Shown: piece by piece, positions 51,548 to 59,934 of the stretch
Layout of the letters: the number at the start of each line of letters is the position of its first letter
Numbering within the stretch: the first letter of the stretch is position 1
Translations under genes and position numbers: made by a program
Assembly: GCA_000720805.1 (NCBI GenBank)
Contig: JODI01000057.1
Location: forward strand, 43,193 to 107,192
DNA length: 64,000 bases
Direction: 5' to 3'
Source of the DNA: Streptomyces violaceoruber
GTDB lineage: Bacteria; Actinomycetota; Actinomycetes; Streptomycetales; Streptomycetaceae
Notes under the pieces: generated by a model
What the model saw: the letters and a program-made list of their open reading frames with translations, nothing else
Databases searched by the model: none
Told to the model about the DNA's origin: nothing

Positions 51548-52232
51548 GGACTTCGAAGCCATCCTCCAGGCGGGGTCCCAGGAGCTCGCCACGCGAACCG
51601 GCGCCCGGCCCGCCGCGATGGTCCGGGCTCGCGGCGACGTGCTGCGGCGCCGTCACCGGATGGCGACCGCCGCACTGGCCGTCGCCCTGGTCGCCGCGGT
51701 GGGCGGCGGTGCCTTCGCCGTCACCGGCCGTTCCTCCCACGATTCTTCGCCCGAGGCGGTCGTGAGCCCGACCACAGCGCCCACGTCCACGGCCCCGCCG
51801 ACCGTGACCCCGACGAACTCCGCCGGGAAGCCGGACGGCTCGGCGGCCTCACCCCCGTCGCCCTCGTCACCGGCGTGCCGTTCCCTGGTGGTGCCACAGG
51901 AGGTCAAGGACGCGGTGACCCTGGCGTACCGGCGATCGCAGCCGGGACTGGTGCACATCGCCCCGGTCAAGGGCACCTTCTACTACGGCCAGTGCGACGG
52001 CGTCTTCTACGCGGGGACCTCCTTCACACCGACGGCCGACGCCACCGAGAACGAACTGGTCCAGCTACAGGACGCGGGGGGCGCGGAGAAGTACTTCACC
52101 AAGGCCGAGGGCAGTGCGTGGTCCTTTGTGGACGGTGACGGGCTCCCGCGCGATCCCCGGGGCTGCGCCGCCATCCCCGAGATCCCGGCACGGCTGGCCG
52201 CACTCTGGGGTGACTGCCTCGGCCGGCCCTGA
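51540..52232 (+). CDS. Single-pass membrane protein coupled to the ECF sigma factor
   Basis: 230 residues. The N-terminal ~38 residues (MTEDFEAILQAGSQELATRTGARPAAMVRARGDVLRRRHRM) form a short cytosolic helix. One membrane helix follows (ATAALAVALVAAVGGGAFAV), then a Ser/Thr/Pro linker. The external domain (CRSLVVPQEVKDAVTLAYRR, GTFYYGQCDGVFYAG, FVDGDGLPRDPRGCAAIPEIPARLAALWGDC) has four cysteines. The position and overlap suggest an anti-sigma or sigma-accessory protein, but it lacks a zinc-finger (ZAS) motif. Confidence 0.78.
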   Translation: MTEDFEAILQAGSQELATRTGARPAAMVRARGDVLRRRHRMATAALAVALVAAVGGGAFAVTGRSSHDSSPEAVVSPTTAPTSTAPPTVTPTNSAGKPDGSAASPPSPSSPACRSLVVPQEVKDAVTLAYRRSQPGLVHIAPVKGTFYYGQCDGVFYAGTSFTPTADATENELVQLQDAGGAEKYFTKAEGSAWSFVDGDGLPRDPRGCAAIPEIPARLAALWGDCLGRP

Positions 52233-52326
52233 AAACAGCCGGACGGCGCACCGCCGGATCTCAGGACGTGGCCGATGACCCGTCGGCGGGGAGGGCCGAC
52301 GGGCCATCGGCAGACCCGGTCGTTGG

Positions 52327-52395
52327 TCAGGGGGCGATGTCCCACTGCTGGCACGTGTTGTCGAGTTGCTGCCACCGCCGTCCAGCTGTGGCGCG
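52327..52395 (-). pseudogene. Ricin-B (CBM13) tail fragment behind the GH51 gene
   Basis: In a frame different from the GH51 stop, the minus strand reads RRWQQLDNTCQQWDIAP and a stop. It matches the very end of the GH54 enzyme (RQWQQLDNACQQWDIAP). It is what remains of a carbohydrate-binding module, lost by a frameshift/deletion or copied from the neighbour. Confidence 0.65.
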
Positions 52396-52403
52396 GCTCA
52401 GTG

Positions 52404-55031
52404 TCAGGTCAACGTCAGTTCCAGGATCGTCACCGACAGCGGTGGCAGTGTGCTCGTGAAGGTTGCCGCCGCGCCCGTCACCGTGGTGGATCTCGGTGCG
52501 AGTGTGTCGGGCTCGGTCAGGGTGTTGGTCGTGGTGGGGGACGGGCCCGTCAGGACGGTGGCCCTGGCGTTCTTCTTGACCCCCTTCGCCAGGCCCTGGA
52601 GTTCCACCGGCACATCCACCGTCTGCGTCCCGTAGTTCACCACCGCGAGGTACAGGTGATTCCCGGAGCGGGTGGCGACCGTGGCCAGGCCGGGTAGCGC
52701 GCGTGCCGTGGCCGGAAGGACCGTGTCGCCCAGGTTGCTCGTCAGCATCTGCTGGGCCCAGTAGCTGGGGGAGACGTAACTGGACTGGTTGTCGTAGGCG
52801 ATCAGGTTGGTGGCCCAGACGTTGTTCTTCACGTGCGAGAAGAGCGGGGCGTAGCACTCCATCAGGACCTGGTCCGAGTTGCGGATCAGACCGGCCAGCC
52901 AGGCCGCGTCGCCCAGCGCGGCGTTGAGGTCGGGGGTAGGGCGGCCCTCCTGGGCGGCCCACTCGCCTACGAAGACCTTCGTCGAGGCACGGTCGCGGTT
53001 GTCGTACTTGTGGGTGGAGGCCTGGGCGGCGGACGGGGCCAGGTAGTAGTGCTCGTCGATCAGGTCCGGGGTGCGGCTGGTGACGGTCGTCGTGGCGATC
53101 AGCTTCAGGTGCGGGTACTTCGCCTTGATCGCGTCGTGGAAGGCCGTGAACCGGGCGTCGTAGGAGCCCGAGGAGTCGAACCAGTCCTCGTTGCCTATCT
53201 CCACGAACTCCAGGGGGAACGGCTTCGGGTGGCCGTCGGCGGCACGCTTCGCGCCCCACGTGCTGGTGACCGGACCCGTGACGTACTCGATCTCGTCAAG
53301 GGCGTCCTGGACGATGGGGTCGAGTGCGGCGCCGGTCACGTGTTCGCCCTTCAGCGTGTAGCCGGCGAACACCGCCAGGACCGGCTGGGCGCGCATGTCC
53401 TCGACCCAGTGCAGGTATTCGAGGAGGCCGAGGCCGTCAGTGGACCAGTAGCCCCACGCGTCGTCCAGGTGGCCGGGGCGCTCCCAGACCGGGCCGATGG
53501 TGTTCTTCCAGTTGAAGCGGGTTGCGATCGTGTTGCCCTCGAGGAAGTTTCCGCCGGGGAAGCGCAGGAACTTCGGCTTCAGGGCGACCAGCTTCTCCAT
53601 CAGGTCGATGCGCAGGCCGTTGGGGCGGTTGTTGTAGGTGGGCGGGAAGAGGGAGACGTGCTGGAGCCACAGGGTCTCGCCCGCGGCGGCCGGGTCGGTG
53701 GTCGTGACGGTCAGTCTCGCGTCGCCGGTGACCGGGGCGTCCGCACCTGTGAGCAGGGTCAGTTCGAAGGGGCGGTCGGGGAATGCGGTGCCGATGTCCG
53801 AGATCCGCGCGGAGGCGTACACCGTCGCGCCGTCCGCCGACTCCATGGCCACCGTGAGCGGGCCGATGCGGCGCGACGCCTTGGCGAACAGGCGGGCGGT
53901 GTAGGTGGTTCGGGGGCGTACGGGTATGCCCCAGAAGCCGTCGTTGGACACGCCGGCCCGGTTCCCGGCGCCTGTGCCACCCGGCAGCGCGACCTTGAGG
54001 GAGCGGTTCAGCGCGGCGTTGAGCGGGGTGGCTGTGTCCAGCGTCAGGGTCGTGCCGCCCACCGCGGACCAGTGGACGGGCGACGTGTCGCTGGCCATCA
54101 TCGACCGGTTCTGCACCAGTTCGGCATAGATGCCGCCCTCGCCGGAGTGGTTGATGTCCTCGAACATCAGGCCCGGGAGGATGGGAGACACCGCGTGCGC
54201 CGGGTTGGCGACGTCCACGCTCAGCAGCGGTGTCGTGGTCTCGACGGGCACTCCGGCCAGCGTCGCCACCTGGTCCGAGGTGAGGGCGGTCGGGAACAGC
54301 TGTACGTCGTCGATCAGGCCGTGCCACTGGTCGACCTGACCGCCGCCGTAGAGCGCGCGGCCGATGGCGGTGGCGCCGGTACCGGCCCAGCCCGCGGTGT
54401 AGGCGGTCTCGCCTTCGAGTACGCCGTCGACGTAGAGGCGGGTGGCGCCGGCCGAGGGGTCGCTGACGCCGACCAGGTGGGTCCAGGTGCCGGCGGTGGG
54501 GGCCGAGGCAGCCGCCGCCACGGCCGCGTTCTGGGTGGCGTCCGAGTTGAGCCGGGCGAAGGCGAACGTGCCGGTGTCGTCTCGTAGCCCCAGGTAGAAG
54601 GCGCTGACGACCTTGCCGTCGATGCTGACGGCGGTCTGGTAGCCGCCCAGCTGGGCGAGGTTGACCCAGGCGGCCACCGAGAACGCCTTCGAGGTGTCGA
54701 CGACTGGTCCGGACGTGGTGGCGTTGCCGCCCGCCGTGAGGCTCAGGCTGTGGGCGCCGACCTTGCCGGTGTCCCAGCCGGCCGCACCCTGGAGGGTGGC
54801 GGTGTGAGCGTTTCCGGACGAGTCGGCGGCGGAGGTACCGGAACCCTCGTCGAAGCTCCAGTGGGCGGCCGCGGCGGGGAGGTCGACGGCGGTGGTGTCC
54901 GCGGTCGTGGCGGAGCGCTCGGCGGCCGAGGCGGAAGCGGCGGGAGCGGTGGCGGCGAAGGTCCCGGCCAGCGATGTGACACCGAGGGCGGTCAGGACGG
55001 TCCTGCGGGACGGTCCGGGTTCTGAGGGCAT
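52404..55031 (-). CDS. GH51 alpha-L-arabinofuranosidase with N-terminal LamG-like domain
   Basis: 875 residues. A Tat-type signal (PSRRTVLTALGVTSLAG, cleavage near ASASAAE) is followed by a LamG/concanavalin-like domain (HWSFDEGSGTSAADSSG to GQVDQWHGLIDDVQLF, ~55-260). The GH51 part (~285-870) begins LSVDVANPAHAVSPILPGLMFEDINHSGEGGIYAELVQNRSM. The acid/base Glu lies in FVEIGNEDW (~615) and the nucleophile Glu in KVFVGEWAAQEG (~690). A C-terminal beta-domain completes it. It removes arabinose side chains from arabinoxylan/arabinan outside the cell. The ATG is at 55031; no LacI site was seen before it. Confidence 0.9.
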   Translation of the reverse strand: MPSEPGPSRRTVLTALGVTSLAGTFAATAPAASASAAERSATTADTTAVDLPAAAAHWSFDEGSGTSAADSSGNAHTATLQGAAGWDTGKVGAHSLSLTAGGNATTSGPVVDTSKAFSVAAWVNLAQLGGYQTAVSIDGKVVSAFYLGLRDDTGTFAFARLNSDATQNAAVAAAASAPTAGTWTHLVGVSDPSAGATRLYVDGVLEGETAYTAGWAGTGATAIGRALYGGGQVDQWHGLIDDVQLFPTALTSDQVATLAGVPVETTTPLLSVDVANPAHAVSPILPGLMFEDINHSGEGGIYAELVQNRSMMASDTSPVHWSAVGGTTLTLDTATPLNAALNRSLKVALPGGTGAGNRAGVSNDGFWGIPVRPRTTYTARLFAKASRRIGPLTVAMESADGATVYASARISDIGTAFPDRPFELTLLTGADAPVTGDARLTVTTTDPAAAGETLWLQHVSLFPPTYNNRPNGLRIDLMEKLVALKPKFLRFPGGNFLEGNTIATRFNWKNTIGPVWERPGHLDDAWGYWSTDGLGLLEYLHWVEDMRAQPVLAVFAGYTLKGEHVTGAALDPIVQDALDEIEYVTGPVTSTWGAKRAADGHPKPFPLEFVEIGNEDWFDSSGSYDARFTAFHDAIKAKYPHLKLIATTTVTSRTPDLIDEHYYLAPSAAQASTHKYDNRDRASTKVFVGEWAAQEGRPTPDLNAALGDAAWLAGLIRNSDQVLMECYAPLFSHVKNNVWATNLIAYDNQSSYVSPSYWAQQMLTSNLGDTVLPATARALPGLATVATRSGNHLYLAVVNYGTQTVDVPVELQGLAKGVKKNARATVLTGPSPTTTNTLTEPDTLAPRSTTVTGAAATFTSTLPPLSVTILELTLT

Positions 55032-55226
55032 GCGCGGATCCTTTGTTCGGACGAGTCGAGGCGGATCGATGAGCGGATCGATGAGGTGACCAGTCCCGCC
55101 CGCGGTCTGCGGCGAACGCGGGCCCGTCGGTGGGGAGGCCCGACGGGCCCGCGGTGGCTCGGTCGTTCGGTCAGCGGGCCTCGGTCCGGAGGCCTCGGTC
55201 AGAAGGCGTCCGTCAGGAGGCGTCCG

Positions 55227-56723
55227 TCAGGGGGCGATGTCCCACTGCTGGCAGGCGTTGTCGAGTTGCTGCCACTGGCGGACCGCGGTGCCGTTGGCCG
55301 TCGCGCAGTTCGCGACGTCCAGCGTCATGCCGGTGTTGACGTTGGTGAGGGTGTAGTGGCTGCCGGCCCTGGTGACGTCCCACTGCTGGCAGGTGTTGCC
55401 GAGCGACGCCCACAACTGGACGGCGGTGCCGTTGCTCTGCCCGCAGTTCTTGTCGTCCAGGACCGTGCCGCTGTTGACGTTGGTGATGGTGTAGTGGCCG
55501 TTGCCCGCGGCGGCGAACTTCCACTGCTGGCAGGTGTTGCCGAGCGATGCCCAGATGTCGATGGACGTCCCGTTGGCGGTGCCGCAGTTCACCGCGTCCA
55601 GGACCTTGCCGGAGTTGGTGTTGGTCAGGCGGTAGGCGGTGCCGGCGACGGGGAAGCCGGCGGACGGGGTGGTGTAGCCGACGGAGGTGACGTTGGCCTG
55701 TACGGCGTTGTCGGCGGCGTCCGTCGGGTAGCCGGAGGTCATGACGCCCTCGAAGAAGGAGCCGTCGGACCCGTTGCTGTCGTCACCGCCGGTGCCGAGG
55801 ACGATGGCGCCCTCCATGTGCATCGGGGTGTATCCGCCGAGGTTGGGCAGGGCGCCGTTGTACCAGGTGGTCAGGGCACCCGACTGTGCGTTGCCGCCCT
55901 TGATGGCGTAGGCCGTCGTGCCGTTGTTCTTCTCCATGGCGGTGACGTACTCGCTGGAGTTGCCCTTGTTGTTCGTGTTCGAGCCGTTGCCGCCGGCGAA
56001 CAGACCGTTCTCCAGGTCCGCCTGGACCCACGGCCCCGATCCCGAGCAGGGGGAGAACCAGCACTCCGTACCGAAGTTGATCGCGTCCATGTGGCCGTTG
56101 CCGGTGTCGTTGCCGGACGTCTCGGCGTTGCCGTAGTCGAAGCAGCACCGGTTGTTCACGTGGTGGCCGCTGGTCACCATGTACGCGCCCTCCGGGGAGC
56201 CGCCGGTGGCGATGCCCGTGGTGCTGTTGTCGCGGTAGCCGACGCCGGCCGACACGAAGACGCCGTACGCCGCATGGCCGCCGACCGTGACCGGCAGGGC
56301 GTTGGCGATCGCGCCGACGTCCTGTCCGCCGTTACCGCCGGGTCCCTCGATGGTCAGGTCGTTGTGGTTCGGGCTCTGGTCGTAGATCTTGGTGATGACG
56401 CAGGTGGTGCCGGAGCAGAAGGAGTCCTGCGCCGCCGCGTTCGCGTAGCCGCCGGCGGAGAGTACGCCGATGTTGGTGGTTGCGGAGTCGGAGGAGCGCT
56501 TGACCTGGTAGAGAGCGCCGTTGTAGGAGGCGTAGAGCGCCCGCGTGGTGCTGTGCGCCGCGGCACAGGGCGTCCCCGCGGAGGCGTAGATGTCGCACGG
56601 CAGGGACGAGGCGGCCTGGGCCGCGCCCGCGGTGCCGATGACCCCGGCCAGGACGCCGGCGAGCAGCGCGAGGACCGCGCCCACCACCCTCAGCCGGAGT
56701 CCTCTCAGATGTCTGGCTGTCAC
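55227..56723 (-). CDS. GH54 alpha-L-arabinofuranosidase with C-terminal CBM13 (ricin-B) domain
   Basis: 498 residues. A Sec-type signal (LRVVGAVLALLAGVLAGVIGTAGAAQA, ~residues 11-37). The GH54 domain (~39-340) contains CDIYASAGTPCAAAHSTTRALY, the vicinal cysteines 193-194 in NNRCCFDYGNAETS, nucleophile Glu238 in ADLENGLF and acid/base Asp314 in LGTGGDDSNG. The C-terminal ricin-B lectin domain (~355-498) has three QxW repeats (QQWKFAAAG, QQWDVTRAG, QQWDIAP). It acts on arabinan outside the cell. A LacI-type site at 56755-56768 lies about 30 bases upstream of the ATG at 56723. Confidence 0.92.
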   Translation of the reverse strand: MTARHLRGLRLRVVGAVLALLAGVLAGVIGTAGAAQAASSLPCDIYASAGTPCAAAHSTTRALYASYNGALYQVKRSSDSATTNIGVLSAGGYANAAAQDSFCSGTTCVITKIYDQSPNHNDLTIEGPGGNGGQDVGAIANALPVTVGGHAAYGVFVSAGVGYRDNSTTGIATGGSPEGAYMVTSGHHVNNRCCFDYGNAETSGNDTGNGHMDAINFGTECWFSPCSGSGPWVQADLENGLFAGGNGSNTNNKGNSSEYVTAMEKNNGTTAYAIKGGNAQSGALTTWYNGALPNLGGYTPMHMEGAIVLGTGGDDSNGSDGSFFEGVMTSGYPTDAADNAVQANVTSVGYTTPSAGFPVAGTAYRLTNTNSGKVLDAVNCGTANGTSIDIWASLGNTCQQWKFAAAGNGHYTITNVNSGTVLDDKNCGQSNGTAVQLWASLGNTCQQWDVTRAGSHYTLTNVNTGMTLDVANCATANGTAVRQWQQLDNACQQWDIAP

Positions 56724-56754
56724 TGTGAACCTCTTCCGTGTGCGTGGGGGGAAA

Positions 56755-56768
56755 TGTGAGCGCTAACA
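56755..56768 (-). promoter_or_regulatory. LacI-type operator upstream of the GH54 gene
   Basis: TGTGAGCGCTAACA, with the central GCGC palindrome typical of LacI-family sites and one mismatch to symmetry. It is 30 bases before the GH54 start. A matching site is at 57153-57166. Confidence 0.65.
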
Positions 56769-57152
56769 ATGAAGACGTCTCTGATGCCGCCACTCATCCG
56801 AGCTGCATGGAGACGGGGGTACGGTCGGCTTGTCGGTCGCTCTGTGGAGCTGGACCGCGGTGTGGTGCCTGCACCGTTCTCAGTGGTCGGTGACTGGTCG
56901 ACCGGTCCCGGTGACTGGTCGACCGGTCTCGCGACACCATCTTTTTACGCCGCGGTGAACTGCGGGCAACACAGTGGGGACAGTCAAGAGTGTGGAAACA
57001 AAGGTCATGCGCTCCTTTGGCTCCGGTGTTCGGTCGGCAACCACCCCGCCGCGCCATGGGTGTGAATGAGCAGGTCAGGGCGGCTTGTGGTCCTGACGGG
57101 TGCGGTTAAGAATTCCGAAAGACAGTGGGTGGAGCGATTGACCCGCCCAAAA

Positions 57153-57166
57153 TGTGTGCGCTAACA
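57153..57166 (+). promoter_or_regulatory. LacI-type operator upstream of the lacI gene
   Basis: TGTGTGCGCTAACA, the same palindromic site as at 56755, with two mismatches to symmetry. It lies 75 bases before the LacI start, so the regulator probably controls itself as well as the GH54 gene. The ~400 bases between the sites have no gene. Confidence 0.6.
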
Positions 57167-57240
57167 ATTCCCCACGACGCCTCCGGTGCCGACCGGGGAA
57201 CGCACAGCTCGAAACGTGAAGCCGCATGAGGAGGTGGAGC

Positions 57241-58278
57241 ATGGAAGGGGATCGTGATCGTGCCCCCGTGATGGCGGACGTGGCCCGGATCGCCGGCGTC
57301 TCGCACCAGACCGTCTCACGCGTCCTCAACGACCATCCGAACGTGCGGCCCGCCACCCGGGACCGTGTGCTCGTGGCGGTCCGCGAACTCGGCTACCGCC
57401 CCAACGCCGCCGCCCGCACCCTGGCGACCCGCCGCACCCGCACCCTGGGTGTGATCAGCTTCAACACCACGCTGTACGGCCCGGCCTGCATGCTCTACGG
57501 CATCGAACAGGCGGCCCGGCAGCACGAGTACTTCGTCACCGTGGCCGCCCTCGGCACGCTCGACCGGCGTTCGCTGCTGGACGCCGTCGACCGGCTTCGG
57601 GACCAGGGCGTGGCGGGGATCATCGTCATCGCGCCGCAGACCGCCGCGGTCGGCGCACTGGCGAACGTGCCGCCGGAGGTGCCCTTGGTCGCGGTCGGCT
57701 GCGGCACCCATACCGCGCTGGCCTCCGTCGCCGTGGACAACGAGGCGGGCGCCGAACTCGCCACCTCCTACCTGCTCGACCTCGGCCATCACACGGTGCA
57801 CCACCTGGTCGGGCCGCGTTCCTGGCTCGACGCCCAGGAGCGGGAGGCCGGATGGCGCAACGCCCTGGAGAAGCGGGGCGCCGCGGTGACCGAGCCGCTG
57901 GTCGGCGGAGACTGGACGGCCCGCACCGGATACGAGCACGGTCAGCGGATCGCCGCCAACCCCGAGGTCACCGCGGTGTTCTGCGCCAACGACCACATGG
58001 CGCTCGGCCTGCTGCGCGCGCTGCAGCAGGCCGGGCACCGAGTGCCCGAGGACATCAGTGTCGTCGGTTTCGACGACACGCCGGAGGCCGAGTACTTCGG
58101 CCCGTCACTGACCACCGTCCGCCAGGACTTCGACGAACTCGGCCGACGTGCCCTGCGTGCGCTGATCAAGATCGTCGGTGATCCCGACGCCGGGATCCCG
58201 GCGGCCGACGGGACACCCCACATCGTCATCCCGCCCAGTCTGGTGGTGCGAACCTCGGCGACCCGCCCCAGACACTGA
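57241..58278 (+). CDS. LacI-family regulator of the arabinose locus
   Basis: 345 residues. The helix-turn-helix is VMADVARIAGVSHQTVSRVLNDHPNVRPATRDRVLVAV, followed by the hinge RELGYRPNAAARTLATRRTRTLGV. The periplasmic-binding-type core has AVFCANDHMALGLLRALQQAGHRVPEDISVVGFDDTPEAEYF. ATG 57241 with GGAGGTGGAG was chosen over the ATG at 57226. Its C-terminal codons (TRPRH) lie in the first unit of a tandem repeat that continues past the stop. It likely senses arabinose or a related sugar. Confidence 0.88.
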   Translation: MEGDRDRAPVMADVARIAGVSHQTVSRVLNDHPNVRPATRDRVLVAVRELGYRPNAAARTLATRRTRTLGVISFNTTLYGPACMLYGIEQAARQHEYFVTVAALGTLDRRSLLDAVDRLRDQGVAGIIVIAPQTAAVGALANVPPEVPLVAVGCGTHTALASVAVDNEAGAELATSYLLDLGHHTVHHLVGPRSWLDAQEREAGWRNALEKRGAAVTEPLVGGDWTARTGYEHGQRIAANPEVTAVFCANDHMALGLLRALQQAGHRVPEDISVVGFDDTPEAEYFGPSLTTVRQDFDELGRRALRALIKIVGDPDAGIPAADGTPHIVIPPSLVVRTSATRPRH

Positions 58279-58605
58279 CCCGCCCCAGAATCTGACCCAC
58301 CCCAGACACTGACCGACGCGCCCCAGACGCTGACCGACGCGCACCGGCCGAACCGCCGTCGGAGTCTCGCCCGTCGCCTCTCGCCCGCCAGCTCGCGGCC
58401 CGCGGCCCGCGGCCCGCCGCCCCGCCACGGTCACCGCGGCCGGCACCCACCCGGCGACATTCCTCTGCCATCTACGCCATCTACGCCATCTACGCCACCC
58501 ACCGGTCCGCTCACCGGCCCACCCGCGATCCCCTGCAACCAGGCCGACCACCCGTCGGCCGATCGCTCGTCGATCGCTCGCCGATCGCTCGTCGATCGCC
58601 CGCCG
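58262..58605 (+). repeat. Three low-complexity repeat blocks behind the lacI gene
   Basis: 58262-58345 has about four copies of a ~17-base CCGCCCCAGACACTGAC motif; the first contains the lacI stop. Near 58469-58497 CATCTACGC is repeated four times. Around 58558-58605 GATCGCTCG(T/C)C occurs about five times. The three blocks differ, so several slippage events, rather than one, made this 500-base spacer. Confidence 0.65.
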
Positions 58606-58780
58606 GCGACCCCCGAGTGGACCACCAGCCAACCGCCCCAACCGTCCCCCCGCCCCCGAGTACCGGTGTGCCGTCGGCCCGGCCCGGCGGACGGGACCGC
58701 GATCCAGTCATCCCGAGTTGCCCACATCCGTTCCCGGCCGTGGGCTCCCCCCGACACGCCTAGAAGGGCGCTGATCAACG

Positions 58781-59932
58781 ATGATTCGCACCAGACGAGC
58801 CCGCACTGTGGCCGCCGCGACCGCAGTGCTCATCTCGCTCACCGCTGCCGGCTGCTCCAAGAGCGCGGGCGGCTCCGACTCCTCCAGCGCGGCCGGACCG
58901 AGCGCGGGCTCCGGCGCGGCCCCGGTCGCGCTGGCCGGTTCGGTCACCTTCAACCAGACGAACCTCGCCAAACTCGACGCGGCGCTGAAGTCGGCGCTGG
59001 CCGGCAAGGACGTGTCCAAGGTCGACATCGCGATGGTCGTGAACGTGGCCGCCGACTACTGGAAGGCCGGTCAGGTCGGATTCCTCAAGGGCTGCTCCGA
59101 CCTCGGCGTCCCGAAGAGCAAGTGCACCTACTTCGCCCCGGCCAACGGCAAGTTGACCGAGCAGAACTCGGAGTTGGAGACCCTGCGCTCGCAGGGCGTC
59201 ACCGGCTACTCGATTTCGGCGATCGACCCGACGTCGGCTGCGGGGACCATCCACTCCGACGTGCAGAAGGGCATCAACGTCCTGGCGGTCGACTCGCCGC
59301 TGCCCGGTACCGACGCCGCCTCGCTGTACCTCGGGACCCCGAACTACACCGCCGGCTTCCAGGCGGGCACCGCGATGAAGCAGGTGCTCGGCGGCAAGGG
59401 CAAGGTGGCGATCCTGGTCGGCTCGCTCACCGCGTCGAACGCCACCCAGCGCATCGCGGGCTTCGAGGCCGCGCTCAAGGGCACCAAGATCACGGTCGCC
59501 CAGAAGGTCAACGACAACCTCCAGGCCAGCACCGCGACCTCCGACGCCGAGACCATCCTGGCCAACAACCCCGACGTCAACGGCCTGTACGGCGTCTACT
59601 CCTACGACGGCCCCGCGCTGGCACAGGCGGTGACCTCGGCGGGCAAGACGTCCTCGGTGCACATCGTGTCGGACGACTCCGACGCCCAGACCCTGAAGTT
59701 CATCCAGTCCGGCGTCATCTCCGGCACGGTGGTGCAGATGCCGTACCAGCAGGGCTACACCGGGGCGTACATCCTGGCCGCGGAGAAGGTGCTGGGCAAG
59801 GCCAAGACGATGGCGCTGGTCAAGCCCTACCTGGAGAAGGACGGTTCGACCCTGAGCTCCGGCGTGGGTCTGGTCACCAAGTCCGACCTGAGCGCGTACC
59901 AGTCCCTCCAGTCGAAGCTCGGGATCGGCTGA
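58781..59932 (+). CDS. Sugar ABC transporter substrate-binding lipoprotein
   Basis: 383 residues. A lipoprotein signal ends in LTAAGC with Cys25 as the lipid-modified residue. A Ser/Gly linker follows, then a periplasmic-binding domain of the ribose/galactose class (IAMVVNVAADYWKAGQVGFLKGCSDLG, YSISAIDPTSAAGTIHSDVQKGI, LYLGTPNYTAGFQAGTAM, GKVAILVGSLTASNATQRIAGF, NGLYGVYSYDGPALAQAV). It binds the sugar outside and delivers it to the permease at 61554. Probable ligand L-arabinose from the locus context. It starts at ATG 58781 with a weak AAGGG site. Confidence 0.88.
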   Translation: MIRTRRARTVAAATAVLISLTAAGCSKSAGGSDSSSAAGPSAGSGAAPVALAGSVTFNQTNLAKLDAALKSALAGKDVSKVDIAMVVNVAADYWKAGQVGFLKGCSDLGVPKSKCTYFAPANGKLTEQNSELETLRSQGVTGYSISAIDPTSAAGTIHSDVQKGINVLAVDSPLPGTDAASLYLGTPNYTAGFQAGTAMKQVLGGKGKVAILVGSLTASNATQRIAGFEAALKGTKITVAQKVNDNLQASTATSDAETILANNPDVNGLYGVYSYDGPALAQAVTSAGKTSSVHIVSDDSDAQTLKFIQSGVISGTVVQMPYQQGYTGAYILAAEKVLGKAKTMALVKPYLEKDGSTLSSGVGLVTKSDLSAYQSLQSKLGIG

Positions 59933-59934
59933 GC

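Noticed and set aside
52833..54587. Long plus-strand frame within the GH51 gene
   Set aside because: It is antisense to clear GH51 catalytic motifs and encodes repetitive Val/Gly/Asp sequence.
55086..56759. Long plus-strand frame opposite GH54
   Set aside because: It is antisense to GH54 and ricin-B motifs, and no ribosome site or family is present.
58463..58605. Repeat blocks considered as a CRISPR array
   Set aside because: Units are 9-11 bases, directly adjoining and without unique spacers.
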